From: Pseudoips prasinana
Lineage: Eukaryota; Arthropoda; Insecta; Lepidoptera; Nolidae
DNA: 64,000 nucleotides
Direction of reading: 5' to 3'
Assembly (NCBI GenBank): GCA_951640165.1
Contig: OX621242.1
Location: forward strand, 12,455,501 to 12,519,500
Every line of letters begins with the position of its first letter. The first letter of the stretch is position 1. The notes under the pieces are model-generated. The model did no database searches, had not been told where the DNA came from, and was given only the letters and a program-made list of their open reading frames with translations. Below are positions 1 through 9,944 of the stretch, piece after piece. The position numbers and the translations under genes are program-made.

Positions 1-120
1 ACGAATGAACGCAGACGAAACTGAACAAAAAAGCAATAAATCTTTAAATAAGTTGGTATGATTTATTATTTTATTTTTTTGGCTTAGTTACATGTACGGT
101 GTATTGCTGATATTATAAAG

Positions 121-1142
121 TATTATTCAGTATTCAGTATTCTTTATTTCGTAAACATAGGTACATATTACATGGGTGTTATACAGGTATAACGGTAAAC
201 CGCTATGTTTTGCCAACTTAATGACGTACCAAATTTAAATGTAAGAAGTATCTTAACCTAGATTAAATTTAATAACAGTCATGGAATTCATTAAACTTTG
301 TCAGCTTTTTGTTAACAATTAAAAGTCTTAAATTAATAGATCGGACCCTCGTATCGCTCTTTGTCATTCATGAAATCTGTGATGGAATAATAACACTTAT
401 TCACTAGATATTCATTCAAATATATTTTAAATGACTCTGGACATTCTTTGCGCCTAATAGCCAGAGGTATGTTATTATATACTTTAGATGCCATACCACG
501 TACGCTTTTTGCAAATAAGGCTGTGGTGTGTGGGGCACCGCGTATGGTATTTACATGACGTCTAGAATTGAGAGATTCAAATAAATGCATATTACCTTTT
601 ACAAATACTCCCATTTCGAATATATACATCGAAGATAGAGTTAATATTTTTAATTCTAGAAAGAACGGTGCACAGATATCAGTTGATTGTAGTTTGCAGA
701 AAGAACGTATACATTTCTTCGGTGCTTTAAAAATCATTTCTCTATCAGTTGAGTTACCCCAATAAATTATGCCGTATCTTATGTTAGAAGCGACATATGC
801 ATTGTATGCAACCAATGCAGTGCTGCGATTTACAGTTTTCGATAATTCGTATAGAGCGTACGCAAATTGATTAAGATTTTTACATAAATAATCTATGTGA
901 TCCTTCCAAGTTAAGTGACAGTCTACTATAAGTCCTAGAAATTTAGCGGTATCTGTTTCAGAAATTGATTTAGTGTCATATTTAATTGTCAAGTTAGGTT
1001 TGTTAGTTTTTTGGTTAAAAGTCATTATTTTAGTTTTGTCGAGATTTATTTTTAAATTGTTATTTAATAGCCATTCAATCACGTTCTTGAGATCATTGTT
1101 AATATTATATTCTAATAAGTGAAGATCATTACCCGAAAATAA
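121..1142 (-). mobile_element. 5'-truncated non-LTR retrotransposon (LINE), 3' part
   Basis: The element reads on the minus strand. It consists of the C-terminal part of an RT-bearing ORF (333-1142) followed by about 210 bp of 3' UTR. The 3' end finishes in AATAAAGAATACTGAATACT and a short TATTCAG-type simple repeat near 121-142, as expected for LINEs that end in a microsatellite-like tail. At the other end the frame meets a stop at 1143-1145, where homology appears to cease, so this is a typical 5' truncation. Clade is probably Jockey/CR1-like, but that is inference from the motif style. Confidence 0.8.
333..1142 (-). CDS. LINE reverse transcriptase, thumb and C-terminal fragment
   Basis: The open frame covers about 270 codons; the first Met lies at 1082 but the frame continues upstream to 1142, so that Met is not a natural start. 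It retains RT motif D (LKINLDKTKIMTF) and motif E (KFLGLIVDCHLTWKDHI), then a helical C-terminal region ending in ...KCYYSITDFMNDKERYEG, which resembles the C-termini of insect Jockey/CR1-like pol proteins. The catalytic YADD box and everything upstream are missing through 5' truncation. There is no internal stop or frameshift, suggesting a fairly young copy. It cannot polymerise on its own. Confidence 0.82.
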   Translation of the reverse strand, partial: LFSGNDLHLLEYNINNDLKNVIEWLLNNNLKINLDKTKIMTFNQKTNKPNLTIKYDTKSISETDTAKFLGLIVDCHLTWKDHIDYLCKNLNQFAYALYELSKTVNRSTALVAYNAYVASNIRYGIIYWGNSTDREMIFKAPKKCIRSFCKLQSTDICAPFFLELKILTLSSMYIFEMGVFVKGNMHLFESLNSRRHVNTIRGAPHTTALFAKSVRGMASKVYNNIPLAIRRKECPESFKIYLNEYLVNKCYYSITDFMNDKERYEGPIY

Positions 1143-1521
1143 TTAATAATTACTATGATATCAGCAATTTATTGGATGGGTGGCTGTGTGACTAAACATT
1201 TAAACATCATGTACAATGCACTCTTTCTCCTCTCTCCTAACTTAAATCTCTGTTGTACCCTACAGGGTCCGCTATTGATACCTACCTTATTTTGCCTACT
1301 AACATAATATGTATATACATAAATTGTGGAATGAAAGAAGGAATTGAGATTGGATGCTAAAATTTGTTAAGTCAAAAGTATTACTACCCTTTTGTCAAAA
1401 GATTGTATAATGTGCCCATTCTTTTGTCAACATATACGAATGCACTTACATAGCGCTCTCGAGTTCCATTGTAAAAACTGTATAAGATTGTTCTGAGTAT
1501 GGGTGTGCTTGGTATCCGTAG

Positions 1522-1660
1522 TACAGACGCCAGCACATCCAGCTACCCCAATCTGTCAATTTTCTTTTATAGATGTTCAACTTTATCACATAAGCATAAG
1601 GTTATCTTTCAATTGAGGAAATTTGACAGATTGGGACAGCTTGATGTGCTGGCGTCTGTA
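1522..1660 (-). mobile_element. P139 palindromic MITE, full copy 1
   Basis: A 139-bp element whose two ends are inverted repeats: TACAGACGCCAGCACATC at the left and its complement at the right, extending inward through the AATCTGTCAA region for over 40 bp each side. The unique centre contains a TTTATAGAT...TTCAACTTTATCACATAAGC segment. Four relatives lie in this window (2582, 15602, 38501, 44373). A TA at each end is consistent with a Tc1/mariner-type insertion, but all copies also show G before and C after it, so the exact boundary and duplication are unsure. No coding capacity. Confidence 0.8.
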
Positions 1661-1781
1661 CATTATTGCAAAGGCTGCTACATAAGAGGAATATATTTGC
1701 CGATCGATTAAAAAGATATGAAATCAATTATGGGTATTTTAACTTTAATACTGTCAAAATGATTCTTTTCTTCGGTGGCTA

Positions 1782-1946
1782 TCACACAAATATTATAAAG
1801 GCCAATGTTTGTAAGTTACACTTTCACGCAAAAACTACATGACGGATTTTGATGAAACTTTGTAGTTACATAGCTTATATATCCGAATAACACATAGCTT
1901 ATAATTTATAAAGTTAAACGCGGGTAAAACCGCGGGGCACAGCTAG
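1782..1946 (+). mobile_element. Hel-1 non-autonomous Helitron-like element
   Basis: The copy starts TCACACAAATATTATAAAGG, ends GCACAGCTAG, and carries the GCGGGTAAAACCGCGG hairpin just before its end. It is flanked by A on the left and T on the right, the Helitron A^T target with no duplication. The same termini recur at 5512, 6507, 15058, 37433, 42607 and 49798. This is the short lepidopteran family that ends in CTAG. It has no protein-coding content and would depend on a Rep/helicase supplied elsewhere. Confidence 0.82.
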
Positions 1947-2581
1947 TTCAATATAACTAAGAAGATATAGGTAATTGTCAGCACGACACAATAGGAAGGG
2001 CTACTTCGTGTCACTAACACGGCCTCGATTCCATTAGACTTTGTATAGGGCTAACATCAATTTGGTTTTTATATATCTGTGTCCCAGTTTTCCCATATTT
2101 TTAATTAAGGTTTTAGGTTGAGTGCTGTGGCCGAACACTTAGGTAGAGGAACGGATTAACTAGTCCAATTTATAAATCAGCTATTCAATTTAAAACTCCA
2201 AGCACGGAACTAAATTTAACCAAGAGAGATTTAATGTTTTCGCTAATATTGATAGTGGAGGCATGTTTGCATACTGGTTTAAAAAAAATAATGTATACCG
2301 TCAAGAGGTAGGGTCTAAGTTAACTTGAAACAAATAAAAATCTTTGTTTATAATACACAACCAATTCCAAATATAGTAAATCTATTAGATACATTATTTA
2401 ATAAAAGAAACGCTGGACAGTGATGTTTGATGTTACTATCCCGTATGATGACAACCGTTTGAAGGCTGTAATAGGCAAGGAAATATTTGAACCTTGCGCG
2501 GGAGGTTTTTAACATGTGGGATATTGGTTCAGCTGACATTGTATCGATATTCGTTTCTGCCAATGGTTTGCCAAAGATTGA

Positions 2582-2649
2582 AAATAAGTTGAAAATCTAT
2601 AAAAGAAATTTGACAGATTGGGGTAGTTGGATGTGCTGGCGTCTGTACA
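2582..2649 (+). mobile_element. P139 MITE, right half only
   Basis: Only the right arm and part of the centre survive, from AAGTTGAAAATCTATAAAAG through TGACAGATTGGGGTAG to CTGGCGTCTGTAC. The left arm is absent and the adjoining sequence to the left is unrelated. Compared with copy 15602 it differs at a few bases only. Confidence 0.75.
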
Positions 2650-2876
2650 TGGATAGTATTAGATATAGCGGGCGTAAAATTAAAAAAAAATAAAGGAAAA
2701 ATGTACGTCAGTTGTACGGTTTCGATTAATTTAAAAGAGTATATTTAGGATTTATTAAATAAACATAACGAATTTTAATGAAATTATTTATTTCGTATTG
2801 TAGTTATTTTTTAATAATAAAATGTATTTTTCAATCTTGACAACGCATCCGCGCGCTATGAAGCCATCCCACAATA

Positions 2877-2909
2877 CGTCAAAGTCAAAGTCAAAAATCA
2901 TTTATTCCG
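2877..2909 (-). repeat. LINE 3' tail remnant with TTTGAC repeats
   Basis: On the minus strand this reads GAATAAATGATTTTTGACT followed by two more TTTGAC units, a tail that I recognise as a common lepidopteran LINE 3' end. Only about 33 bp remain, immediately outside the DDE element at 2921. Confidence 0.55.
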
Positions 2910-2920
2910 TAAAAAAATTA

Positions 2921-3890
2921 CAGTACCGCAAACTTATCTGACCCGGTGGCAGCGTCGCTATTATTGCATTTAGTGTTGCTAGTAACTATTGTTTGCAATA
3001 AAGTGGGTAAAAATAATATGCACATTGTAACGTAAATGTTACTTCACTAAAAAGCAAACAAATACTGTCATGTACAAATCTTTATATTTTTATACAATAA
3101 TTTACATAAAATAATGATCATTTACATAAAATGTATGCTGAGTTTTCTCTAACGGAGATACTCCAGGTATTATTATGTCACCGGAATGGTTTAATTCAGA
3201 AGTCATTTCATCATCATCATTATCGGAATCACTGCTTTCACTATCATTACATAAATGAATGATGAAAGGCTCGTCTAAGTATCCATCCCTTTTTCGATAC
3301 ACATTTTCAATAATTTTTTTACATGATTGTAATTGTCAATGAATAGCAATAAAATTTTGCCATTCATTGACTGTTATTTTATCAAAAGCTTCTGCAATCA
3401 ATGATAGGATTTCAGAATTCGATCTACCAATATTCTGATCTGCAATAAATTTTTGCATCTGCTTGCTCTTTTTCTTTCACAAGTTTTCTTACAAATCGCT
3501 CCCGGACGCCTACAAAGGAAATAGCAAAAATTAAATAAATAAATAATATTTTAATTTAAAGTGCGAGGGGGATTTTCGTATTTTTTCAGAAGCTGACAAC
3601 ACTAACCTGTAGCAGCAGCTACGCGTTTATACAACTTATTGAAGGGTATAATTGGTGCCTGAAGGCGTTTTTCTTCCTTCATATAATTCAATACTTGTAA
3701 TATAACGTTCCTCGAATCACTTTTTAAAGCTTTCGGCATTTTTCACAATTAAAAACCACATAAAGAAAAATAAATACGCGCAACAAACAATCAATGGCAG
3801 GAATGTCATGGAATAACAGGCCGATTGACATTTCAAACTGGCTTGTTAGTTCTACTTTTGGCCACCGGGCCAGATAAGTTTGTAGCACTA
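2921..3890 (-). mobile_element. Internally deleted Tc1/mariner-like DDE transposon
   Basis: The termini are inverted repeats of about 30 bp: left CAGTACCGCAAACTTATCTG followed by ACCCGGTGGC, right (minus strand) TAGTGCTACAAACTTATCTG followed by GCCCGGTGGC. TA dinucleotides flank both ends (2919-2920 and 3891-3892), the IS630-Tc1-mariner target duplication. Inside are the N-terminal and C-terminal parts of a transposase (3102-3739) without the DDE catalytic core, so this is an internal-deletion derivative about 970 bp long. It could move only if an autonomous relative supplied transposase. Confidence 0.8.
3102..3739 (-). pseudogene. Relic of an intron-containing DDE transposase (core deleted)
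   Basis: The start at 3739 gives MPKALKSDSRNVILQVLNYM..., a helical DNA-binding N-terminus. Exon 1 runs 3739-3607 and ends ...VAAATG. A 97-bp intron with GTTAGT donor and TTTGTAG acceptor (3606-3510) follows; splicing joins the frame as AATGVRERFVRKLVKEKEQ, matching the pattern of insect transposases in this group. After that the frame is broken: a segment like SNSEILSLIAEAFDKITVNEW and an acidic C-terminus (NDSESSDSDNDDDE, 3102-3302) survive in other frames. The whole catalytic domain is gone. Recognition of the family is from the N- and C-terminal style, so it is moderately firm. Confidence 0.7.
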
Positions 3891-3910
3891 TACATTTATG
3901 TGGAATCGTT

Positions 3911-4149
3911 TTTTTTTAACCTACCGTGTAGTGCGTGATTTGGCAGCTACTGAGAAACACTGCCAGAATACTACTTAAGATTAATTACAATCATGTGTGT
4001 TGACTCAGAACAACTCAATCCCAAGCACTTTGGTCACATAAATAATCAGAAATTTTGTAATATGCCCTGCTACACAATTTGGCTTTAATAATTCTTATAA
4101 ACTTATTCGTACACAATCCTCTAATATCATTGGGAAGTTTGTTATAGAA
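3911..4149 (-). pseudogene. LINE pol C-terminus and 3' UTR remnant
   Basis: On the minus strand an open frame from 4149 to the stop at 4015-4017 encodes IFYNKLPNDIRGLCTNKF and then ...RAYYKISDYLCDQSAWD, a typical Jockey/CR1-like pol C-terminus. The downstream 3' UTR (CTGGCAGTGTTTCTCAGTAG) is shared with decayed copies at 18957 and 45835. An in-frame stop lies just upstream. It is a dead 5'-truncated copy. Confidence 0.75.
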
Positions 4150-4554
4150 TATTATACGCGTTTAACAATCCCACTGAAACCGCACAGTGGAAATGCCATT
4201 TTCCATAGGTTATTGTTTAGGTAATCATTAACAGCTCCGACAGTTATGATGAGCTGACAGCCCTAGGCGTTGATGAGATTAGATTCAATAGGGATGAGAA
4301 AACTTATGACGGTGGCAGGAAATTTGTTTTGATTTTATTCACAAAGTACATATTACGTATAATTCACAAAGTACAAAGTACATAGGTTTTACTGAGGATG
4401 TATTTAATGGGATAGTAATCCATAGTTGCAAAATATACCTAGTAGTAAATATATATAGTACCTTTACATAATTTTACGGCTAAGTAAAGGTGAACTGTAT
4501 TACTTCAGAACCAACAACACGGAAGCGGGTGAGCGACATATACACAACGATGCG

Positions 4555-4862
4555 AAGCGATTAAAGCTAATAGTGTCGTACATGTGTGTGTTGTAGATGT
4601 ACGCCTCAGATGCTACGTATGAATAGATGAGGTACCACGCATACGTTTTGTTACTTCAGCGGTTGTATAAAGTCAATAGTGTTGTACATGTGTGCGTTGT
4701 GGATGTACGTCTCAGATGCTACATATAAATAGATGAGGTACCACGCATACGTTGTGTTACTTCAGCGGTTGTATAAAGTCAATTGTGTTGTACATGTGTG
4801 CGTTGTAGATGTACGCCTCAGATGTTACTTATGAACAAATGAGGTACCACGCATACTTTATG
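4555..4862 (+). repeat. 106-bp tandem repeat, about three units
   Basis: The motif GTACATGTGTG recurs at 4578, 4684 and 4790, an exact 106-bp period. Each unit also carries a GATGTACGCCTCAGATG-type block and GATGAGGTACCACGCATAC. Units differ by a few substitutions. No reading frame is conserved. The array ends about 60 bp before the Helitron at 4924; whether they are related is unknown. Confidence 0.85.
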
Positions 4863-4923
4863 CTTCCTAAGATGTTGTACTTCTATAAGTTGATACACGC
4901 GCCACTTTTTTATCTAACGTATA

Positions 4924-5177
4924 TCTATATATAATATAAATTGCTATTCGTTAGTCTCGCTAAAACTCGAGAATGGCTGAACGGATTTATCTTATCTTGG
5001 TCTTGAAATGCTCGTCGAGGTCTAGGGAAGGTGTAAAAGGTGAGAAAAATTCGAATAGTTGCCGGAAAACCCCTAAAAACTACCCATTTCTTTTTCCCAT
5101 ATAAACGTTTTCTAAAACAAAAGTTTAAGTCTTTTATGTATCGATTGAGGCAGTACGAAGTCTGCCGGGTCAGCTAG
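4924..5177 (+). mobile_element. Non-autonomous Helitron-like element (lepidopteran type)
   Basis: It begins TCTATATATAATATAAATTG and ends GCCGGGTCAGCTAG; the base before is A and the base after is T, fitting Helitron insertion. The interior CGCTAAAACTCGAGAATGGC and the ending GTCTGCCGGGTCAGCTAG are a common lepidopteran Helitron pattern. It is about 254 bp long with no coding capacity, and is a different subfamily from Hel-1. Confidence 0.78.
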
Positions 5178-5511
5178 TTTATTATAAATACTTCAGTATG
5201 ACGCTTCTGCCGATTAGCAAGAAAAAATATACCTACGTATGTACATGTAGGTTAGACAGGTCATAATTTTGATGTCCAGATCGCCATTATGACTAAACCA
5301 TATATTTTACTTCTTATAGTCTATTATTGATTTCCGGAGAGTAAGTCGCTAACATAACCAATAACATTGATTGCTGAACTTCCTTAACTAAGAAAGTTTC
5401 CAACTGCCTAACTAGTTTTCGCTATTTTCCGTTCGTAATTGCGTTCGTACAAAAATGAATAGATTTGCAGTGTTCAAAGGAAACACAACACAAACAATTT
5501 TATAATATTAA

Positions 5512-5695
5512 TAACTGTGCCCCGTGGTTTTACCCGCGTTAAACTTTGTAAATTATAGTCTATGTGTTAATCCAGGGTATCCGCTAACTCCATACTAAGT
5601 TTCATTAAAATGGTTCCAGCTGTTTAGACGCGAAGAAGTAACAAACATACACACTCACACAGTCACAAACTTTCGCCTTTATAATATTAGTGTGA
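5512..5695 (-). mobile_element. Hel-1 Helitron-like element with decayed 3' end
   Basis: On the minus strand it starts TCACACTAATATTATAAAGG and ends CCACGGGGCACAG, where the family CTAG has mutated to TTAT. The middle contains the family box AGCTGGAACCATTTTAATGA. It is about 184 bp long. Confidence 0.75.
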
Positions 5696-6064
5696 TTACT
5701 ATTATGATGAGTGGCTGGCCAATTGTGTAGTTCTTCCAACATAATTAATTAGTTAATGTAATCAATAATTGACAAGTTTTTGGGTGGTATTTTAGTTATT
5801 TATATTTATGTTTACATTTATTTTATGCATGCTTTGTCACAAGACGACACGCATTTGTAAAACTTTGCAATTCTCAAGAGAACTGTAACTGTTCTTTTGA
5901 GAGTAAATGTTCTTTAATCCTAAATATTTTTCTTTTTGGTACTGTTGTCGTTTAGTAGGATCTCTCCAATCATAATTTTTTCCCAAAGCCTACAGATATC
6001 TGTCCAAGAATTCCAGTGTTAGGACACAGTTTTATTAGGAATTAATTATTAATTCTTCTTTATC

Positions 6065-6215
6065 TTATAGGTAGTGATTACTCTAGTGTCAGCGAATGTT
6101 GTCTATGGACAACACTAAGACCAACAGGCCAGTCAATTAAACCACATTGACGGTCACCCATCTCCACGTGCCTCGGTGCTTTACCTTGCCGATCACTTAT
6201 GGATCGCTGAGTGCA
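6065..6215 (-). mobile_element. SINE-5S, partial copy
   Basis: On the minus strand, GTGATCGGCAAGGTAAAGCA followed by ATGGGTGACCGTCAA resembles the internal promoter half of 5S rRNA, then a GGTTTAATTGACTGGCC body. The 3' part is shorter and more diverged than in copies at 21804 and 56061, with only a CTGACACTAGAGTAATCACT-like end left. Confidence 0.65.
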
Positions 6216-6506
6216 ACTGGATATTAATATTGTAACATTACTCAGTGCTTATGCCACACAGATTACCCCTAGCACACAATAGTCCCCTTTTATTCTGTTT
6301 GAACGCACGGCATGTTCATAATTGGACTAATTTGTAACTTAAGGCCGTCTCTCCTGTACAATTTTAGACTAAGAAGAAATATGATGAATAAAAGGTGCCT
6401 CTCGTGATTTGATAAATAAAAATAAAATGATTTAACTTGTTGTTATGTTTAAATTATTAAATTAATTGATGTGTGTGTGATATTTTAGAGATTATACCTA
6501 TAAGCA

Positions 6507-6933
6507 CTAGCTGTGCCCCGTGGTTTCACCCGCGTTTAAATATATTATAAATTATAGCCGATGCGTTATTCGGATGTACATGAGGGGGTAACTTGGGAAG
6601 ATGATGATTTATTTCTCGTCTTCAATTGTACAACCGTCTGAGACCATGCAAACTCCACTCTTTCCTTCCCTAATCCTCTGTCCTTCATATCAGTCTCATT
6701 TACTCATCGTTCACTCGTCATCGTCTAATTGGCTAATGAATTACTTTCACTCTCCGTTTAGAAACCATCAATCCGTCTTAACATTCGTTATACTATTCAT
6801 TCAGAAACTAATTAATACTTACTTTCTCACATACATATAAGCTATATTACTAGAAAGTTTCATCAGAATCCGTTCCGTAGTTTTTGTGTGAATTAGTAAC
6901 AAACATCAGGAATATTCGCTGTTGTAATTTTAG
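6507..6933 (-). mobile_element. Hel-1 copy interrupted by a ~250-bp insertion
   Basis: CTAG at 6507-6510 and the GTGCCCCGTGGTTTCACCCG hairpin region mark the 3' end on the minus strand. Homology to the copy at 1782 runs to about 6582, stops, and resumes near 6834 with AAGCTATATTACTAGAAAGT. The 5' end near 6933 is degenerate. The interruption is listed separately. Confidence 0.7.
6583..6838. other. Insertion of unknown type inside a Hel-1 copy
   Basis: About 250 bp separate the two halves of the Hel-1 copy. The insert is bordered by TACAT on both sides (near 6578-6582 and 6834-6838), a possible short target duplication. It is pyrimidine-rich on the plus strand, has no poly(A) and no clear inverted ends. 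An ATG-started 79-codon frame over it has no recognisable similarity and is probably chance. Confidence 0.45.
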
Positions 6934-6949
6934 TAGGAGGGTCTCCCCT

Positions 6950-7076
6950 TGTGAGTGTTTGGGATAATTCGACTTACCGCTTTGTGTTCCGGGTTCGATT
7001 CCCACAGAGGACAACTATTTGTGCAGCCCATAAGTAGTTATTCTAAAATCTGGTGTGCTTTATGTCCGTCAATTAT
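6950..7076 (+). mobile_element. SINE-C, diverged copy
   Basis: A B-box GGGTTCGATTCC and the family-specific ACAACTATTTGTG and TATGTCCGTC blocks are present. The A-box region is decayed relative to copies at 29368, 44846 and 51133. It ends against repeat R. Confidence 0.6.
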
Positions 7077-7700
7077 ATTGTGGCGTGGGATGGGTTAGGA
7101 GATTGGAAATACAACTAGTGTTGTAGTGTATAAACGGAGCCTTTATTGACGCTGACAGTGACAGTTGTTGCAACAGTAAGATCACGGAACACACACGTAC
7201 TTAGATTCCTGGCAACAAGCACTGCATGAAAGTACACACGTGACTTACAGAGTCCCCGCGATGAGCACTGCGTAAACGTCGCGACGTACACAGTACACCT
7301 CTCACTACCCCTGAAAACTTGATACTGTTCACTTTCACTTTTACTTTTTCTTCTTGATTCGCTTTCGAGTTCACGTAAAGAATTAACACTCCCTACGGTT
7401 TTGACGTACTGCTAATATACCCATGAATTGTTCCAAATTTCAAACATTTTGAAATCTTTCTTTTCTTTCTAGAACCTTCACCAATATTCCAGATTAATTG
7501 AAATACTTCTGCCCTTGTCTTCTCCTATTCTTTCTTTTTTATCACGAAATTTGCACTATATTACATCTATGTCCTTTCATTAGCTATCCTTCTTTTGTTC
7601 CACTATTAACTAGAACAGTCTCGAAATATTACAAAATCCATCAATATCTTCTACTGGGACTGGGGTTCAAACTCCGACCGTTTAAATATATACATACAAA
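7074..7700 (+). repeat. Dispersed repeat R, copy 1
   Basis: This segment matches 30012-30212 (GACAGTGACAGTTG, AAGATCACGGAACACAC, GATGAGCACTGC) and then 31030-31500 (TAGCTATCCT, ATTAACTAGAAC, GGGGTTCAAACTCCGACCG). The second copy is interrupted, so the two together define one element at least 620 bp long. I see neither terminal repeats nor a convincing ORF; the class is unknown, possibly part of an LTR element. Confidence 0.6.
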
Positions 7701-8164
7701 ATACCCAGCCCAAAACAAATAGACATTTTCATGAACACAATAAACCCACAACTACCGTTTTTCACATTATCATATATTTACCATAGTAACCAGCATTTTC
7801 TTTTACAGCAAAGTATCCAATACTTTCCAATCAAAAGTCTGAGCCAAATTCATTAAACTTATTTCCCACAAGAATACATTAATAAAGGTTTACAGGGCGT
7901 TACACGCCATTTTGTTCCCTTTGTTCGCTGACACTTTCATATCGTCCTTGTTTCACTTAAATTGCTTGGAACGACTTGTTAGCCAACTAAAGCTTGGAAT
8001 TTGCTAACAAATTTTCAGCAGTTTCAAGCAATTTTCTTGTAATTTTCCTACAAAATACCTGTATTGAAGAGACGAAGATTTTATATGAACAATTAAGTTC
8101 GTGCACCTTATAGGGTTTTAGGCTGATTGCTTAGCGAATTTAAAGATTTCATAGAAGCACAAGC

Positions 8165-8200
8165 AGGGCAGAAGAATAGTGCGCCGGTATTTCTGCCCTG
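8165..8200. repeat. Hairpin, 10-bp stem
   Basis: CAGGGCAGAA and TTCTGCCCTG are perfect inverted copies separated by 16 bp, abutting the MITE that starts at 8200. It may be part of a longer, older arm of that MITE. Confidence 0.6.
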
Positions 8201-8412
8201 GGGTGCACTGGCTAAGTCACCGAACATCGTTTTCGTGATCGGCGTTCAAATAAATAAAGGTTAAAAATGACTCAATCGTTAAATCGGCTTACATGAGCAC
8301 ATGTGACGTCAAAAATGGTCCGGAATCGATTGTCAACGTTGAAGTTTTTTAACCTTGTCTATTTGAACGCCGATCACGAAAACGATGTTCAGCGAATTAG
8401 CCGGTAGCCCCC
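8200..8412. mobile_element. MITE with long terminal inverted repeats
   Basis: The left arm contains GAACATCGTTTTCGTGATCG followed by GCGTTCAAATA, and the right arm is its near-perfect complement at 8346-8394. Similarity extends to GGGG/CCCC at both ends, giving arms of about 60 bp around a centre of about 90 bp. No clear target duplication and no ORF. I do not recognise the family. Confidence 0.7.
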
Positions 8413-8439
8413 TGCAATTACCGAAAAGCCGTTATAGTA

Positions 8440-8692
8440 ATATAATAATATTTAGGGACAATGTCACACAGATCTCCCTAGCCCCAAACTAAGCAAAGCT
8501 TGTACTATGGGTACCAGGCGACGATATACATACTTATATAGATAGATAAATACTTAAATACATAGAAAACATCCATGACTCAGAAACAAATATTCGTGCT
8601 CATCACACAAACATTTGCACTTACCGGGATTCGAACCCAGGACCACCAGCTACGTAGGCAGGAGCACTACCAACTAGGCTACGGTGACCGTC
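8440..8692 (-). mobile_element. SINE-A, nearly full length
   Basis: On the minus strand the head GGTCACCGTAGCCTAGTTGG and GGGTTCGAATCCC give pol III A- and B-boxes. The body (TGAGCACGAATATTTG, CATGGATGTTTTCTATG) and the 3' part CAAGCTTTGCTTAGTTTGGG follow, ending in a TATTATTATA tail. Other copies lie at 14851, 45107, 55346 and 59549. Confidence 0.85.
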
Positions 8693-8705
8693 TTATAGAA
8701 AATCA

Positions 8706-8940
8706 TACATCATCAGCTAGACATCATCCGCCGCTGGACACAGGCCTCCTCCAAAGGTTTCTATACCATTTGGAGAGGTTTGCCGTCGTCTCCGGGCATG
8801 GCATGCCAGTTGGCGACTGCAGTTAGGTGGTAGCGCTGCTACCCGAGTACCTGGTTTATCCCTTAGTCGCCTTTTACGACACCCACGGGATGGTATGGGG
8901 TGGTCCTGTTATTCTTTCTAGACCGGAAACCACACGGCTA
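8706..8940 (-). mobile_element. RTE-type LINE 3' end
   Basis: On the minus strand the sequence runs GGTGTCGTAAAAGGCGACTA, CCTTTGGAGGAGGCCTGTGT, CCAGCGGCGGATGATG, then CTGATGATG. The GGAGGCCT...CCAGC...GATGATG ending is characteristic of lepidopteran RTE-like LINEs. Only 3' sequence remains. Confidence 0.65.
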
Positions 8941-9129
8941 AAAGAAAATCATATATCAAGGTAAATGTGAGTATATTAAAATTTTCAGGAATATAATTTC
9001 GGAAAAAATATGTTTTGATTAATTTCACTAGCGATATATTTTATAAAAATTAAGAATTTGAAGAGATTAATTTGCATATTAACACATAACCTAAACTTAC
9101 ATACTATAATATTTAATACCTATAAATAA

Positions 9130-9350
9130 AAAACTGAATTTAAATCGTCGCCTGCGGGCAAGGTGCCCAGAAAGCTGGCCACATTACCCCGTTGAATAGC
9201 GAGGCTAATACGTTGTTTTAAGTACGAGCCATGTCACCTGACGACTTGAGTAGACGCCTGGACAGCTCCCTAACGAAAACACGTGCTTCTGGACCCCAGG
9301 GACCCATTGTTTCCACCCCAAAGGGAAGAAAGATATATCCTCCACCGATT
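9130..9350 (-). pseudogene. LINE pol C-terminus, frameshifted
   Basis: One minus-strand frame encodes GYIFLPFGVETMGPWGPEAR and then RELSRRLLKSSGDMART before a stop. The next frame continues with YLKQRISLAIQRGNVASFLG and TLPAGDDLN. Together they match the well-known C-terminal pattern of invertebrate LINE RT proteins (PFGVETLGPWG...QRISLAIQRGNAAS...GT). A single frameshift and stop near 9229 separate the halves. The upstream sequence to 9460 is too decayed to assign. Confidence 0.75.
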
Positions 9351-9944
9351 GATATATATTATATATTTCACTAGCACAATGCTTTGCTTGAAATTGCAAA
9401 AAATGTGCTTCGACAGCATTTTTGAAAGTGCATTCATTGTATAGGCAATGAAGCATCAAATGCGCGAGTGAGACTGTGTTGTGCCATGAGTTCTTGGCCT
9501 TAACTATTTTGGGCGGCGTTAAGGTGTTATTACGTGATTATTACTAGATTCACGTTATTCGCACCAATAAATTAGCCCGGATAAATCTCTCTATTACCTG
9601 CCTCACCCCGTGGCGGTTCTGAAATCAATAATAGATTTACGTCAGCTCCAGCTTATTTTGTAATTGGATTCTATACCGTAAAATTGATGGGATAATCTAT
9701 TGCATGTTTTCTAAAGCGCTAATAATAGTGTATGGGTAAAGTTCGTTTCAAAGCTGAAATATATGTTTGGGGGTCCTTTTACACGTTGGCGGCGAAGCCA
9801 TTTTCTAAGAATTTTCAGCCAGTGTGTTGGGGATCTATAAGATCTTGTAACTGATCTTTACTACAATGCATAATAGACCTAAACAGCCTCCTTTGAACAA
9901 ACTTTGAGGAAGATCATATCTTGCTAAATAGGATAGTTACTTTG

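Noticed and set aside
4555..4862. Regular repeats considered as a CRISPR-like array
   Set aside because: Repeats are contiguous 106-bp units with no unique spacers, and the genome is eukaryotic. The same holds for the 109-bp array at 34311-34724.
7074..7700. Repeat R as an LTR
   Set aside because: No paired copy in the same orientation at a plausible distance, no primer-binding site that I can defend and no gag-pol coding sequence nearby; left unclassified.
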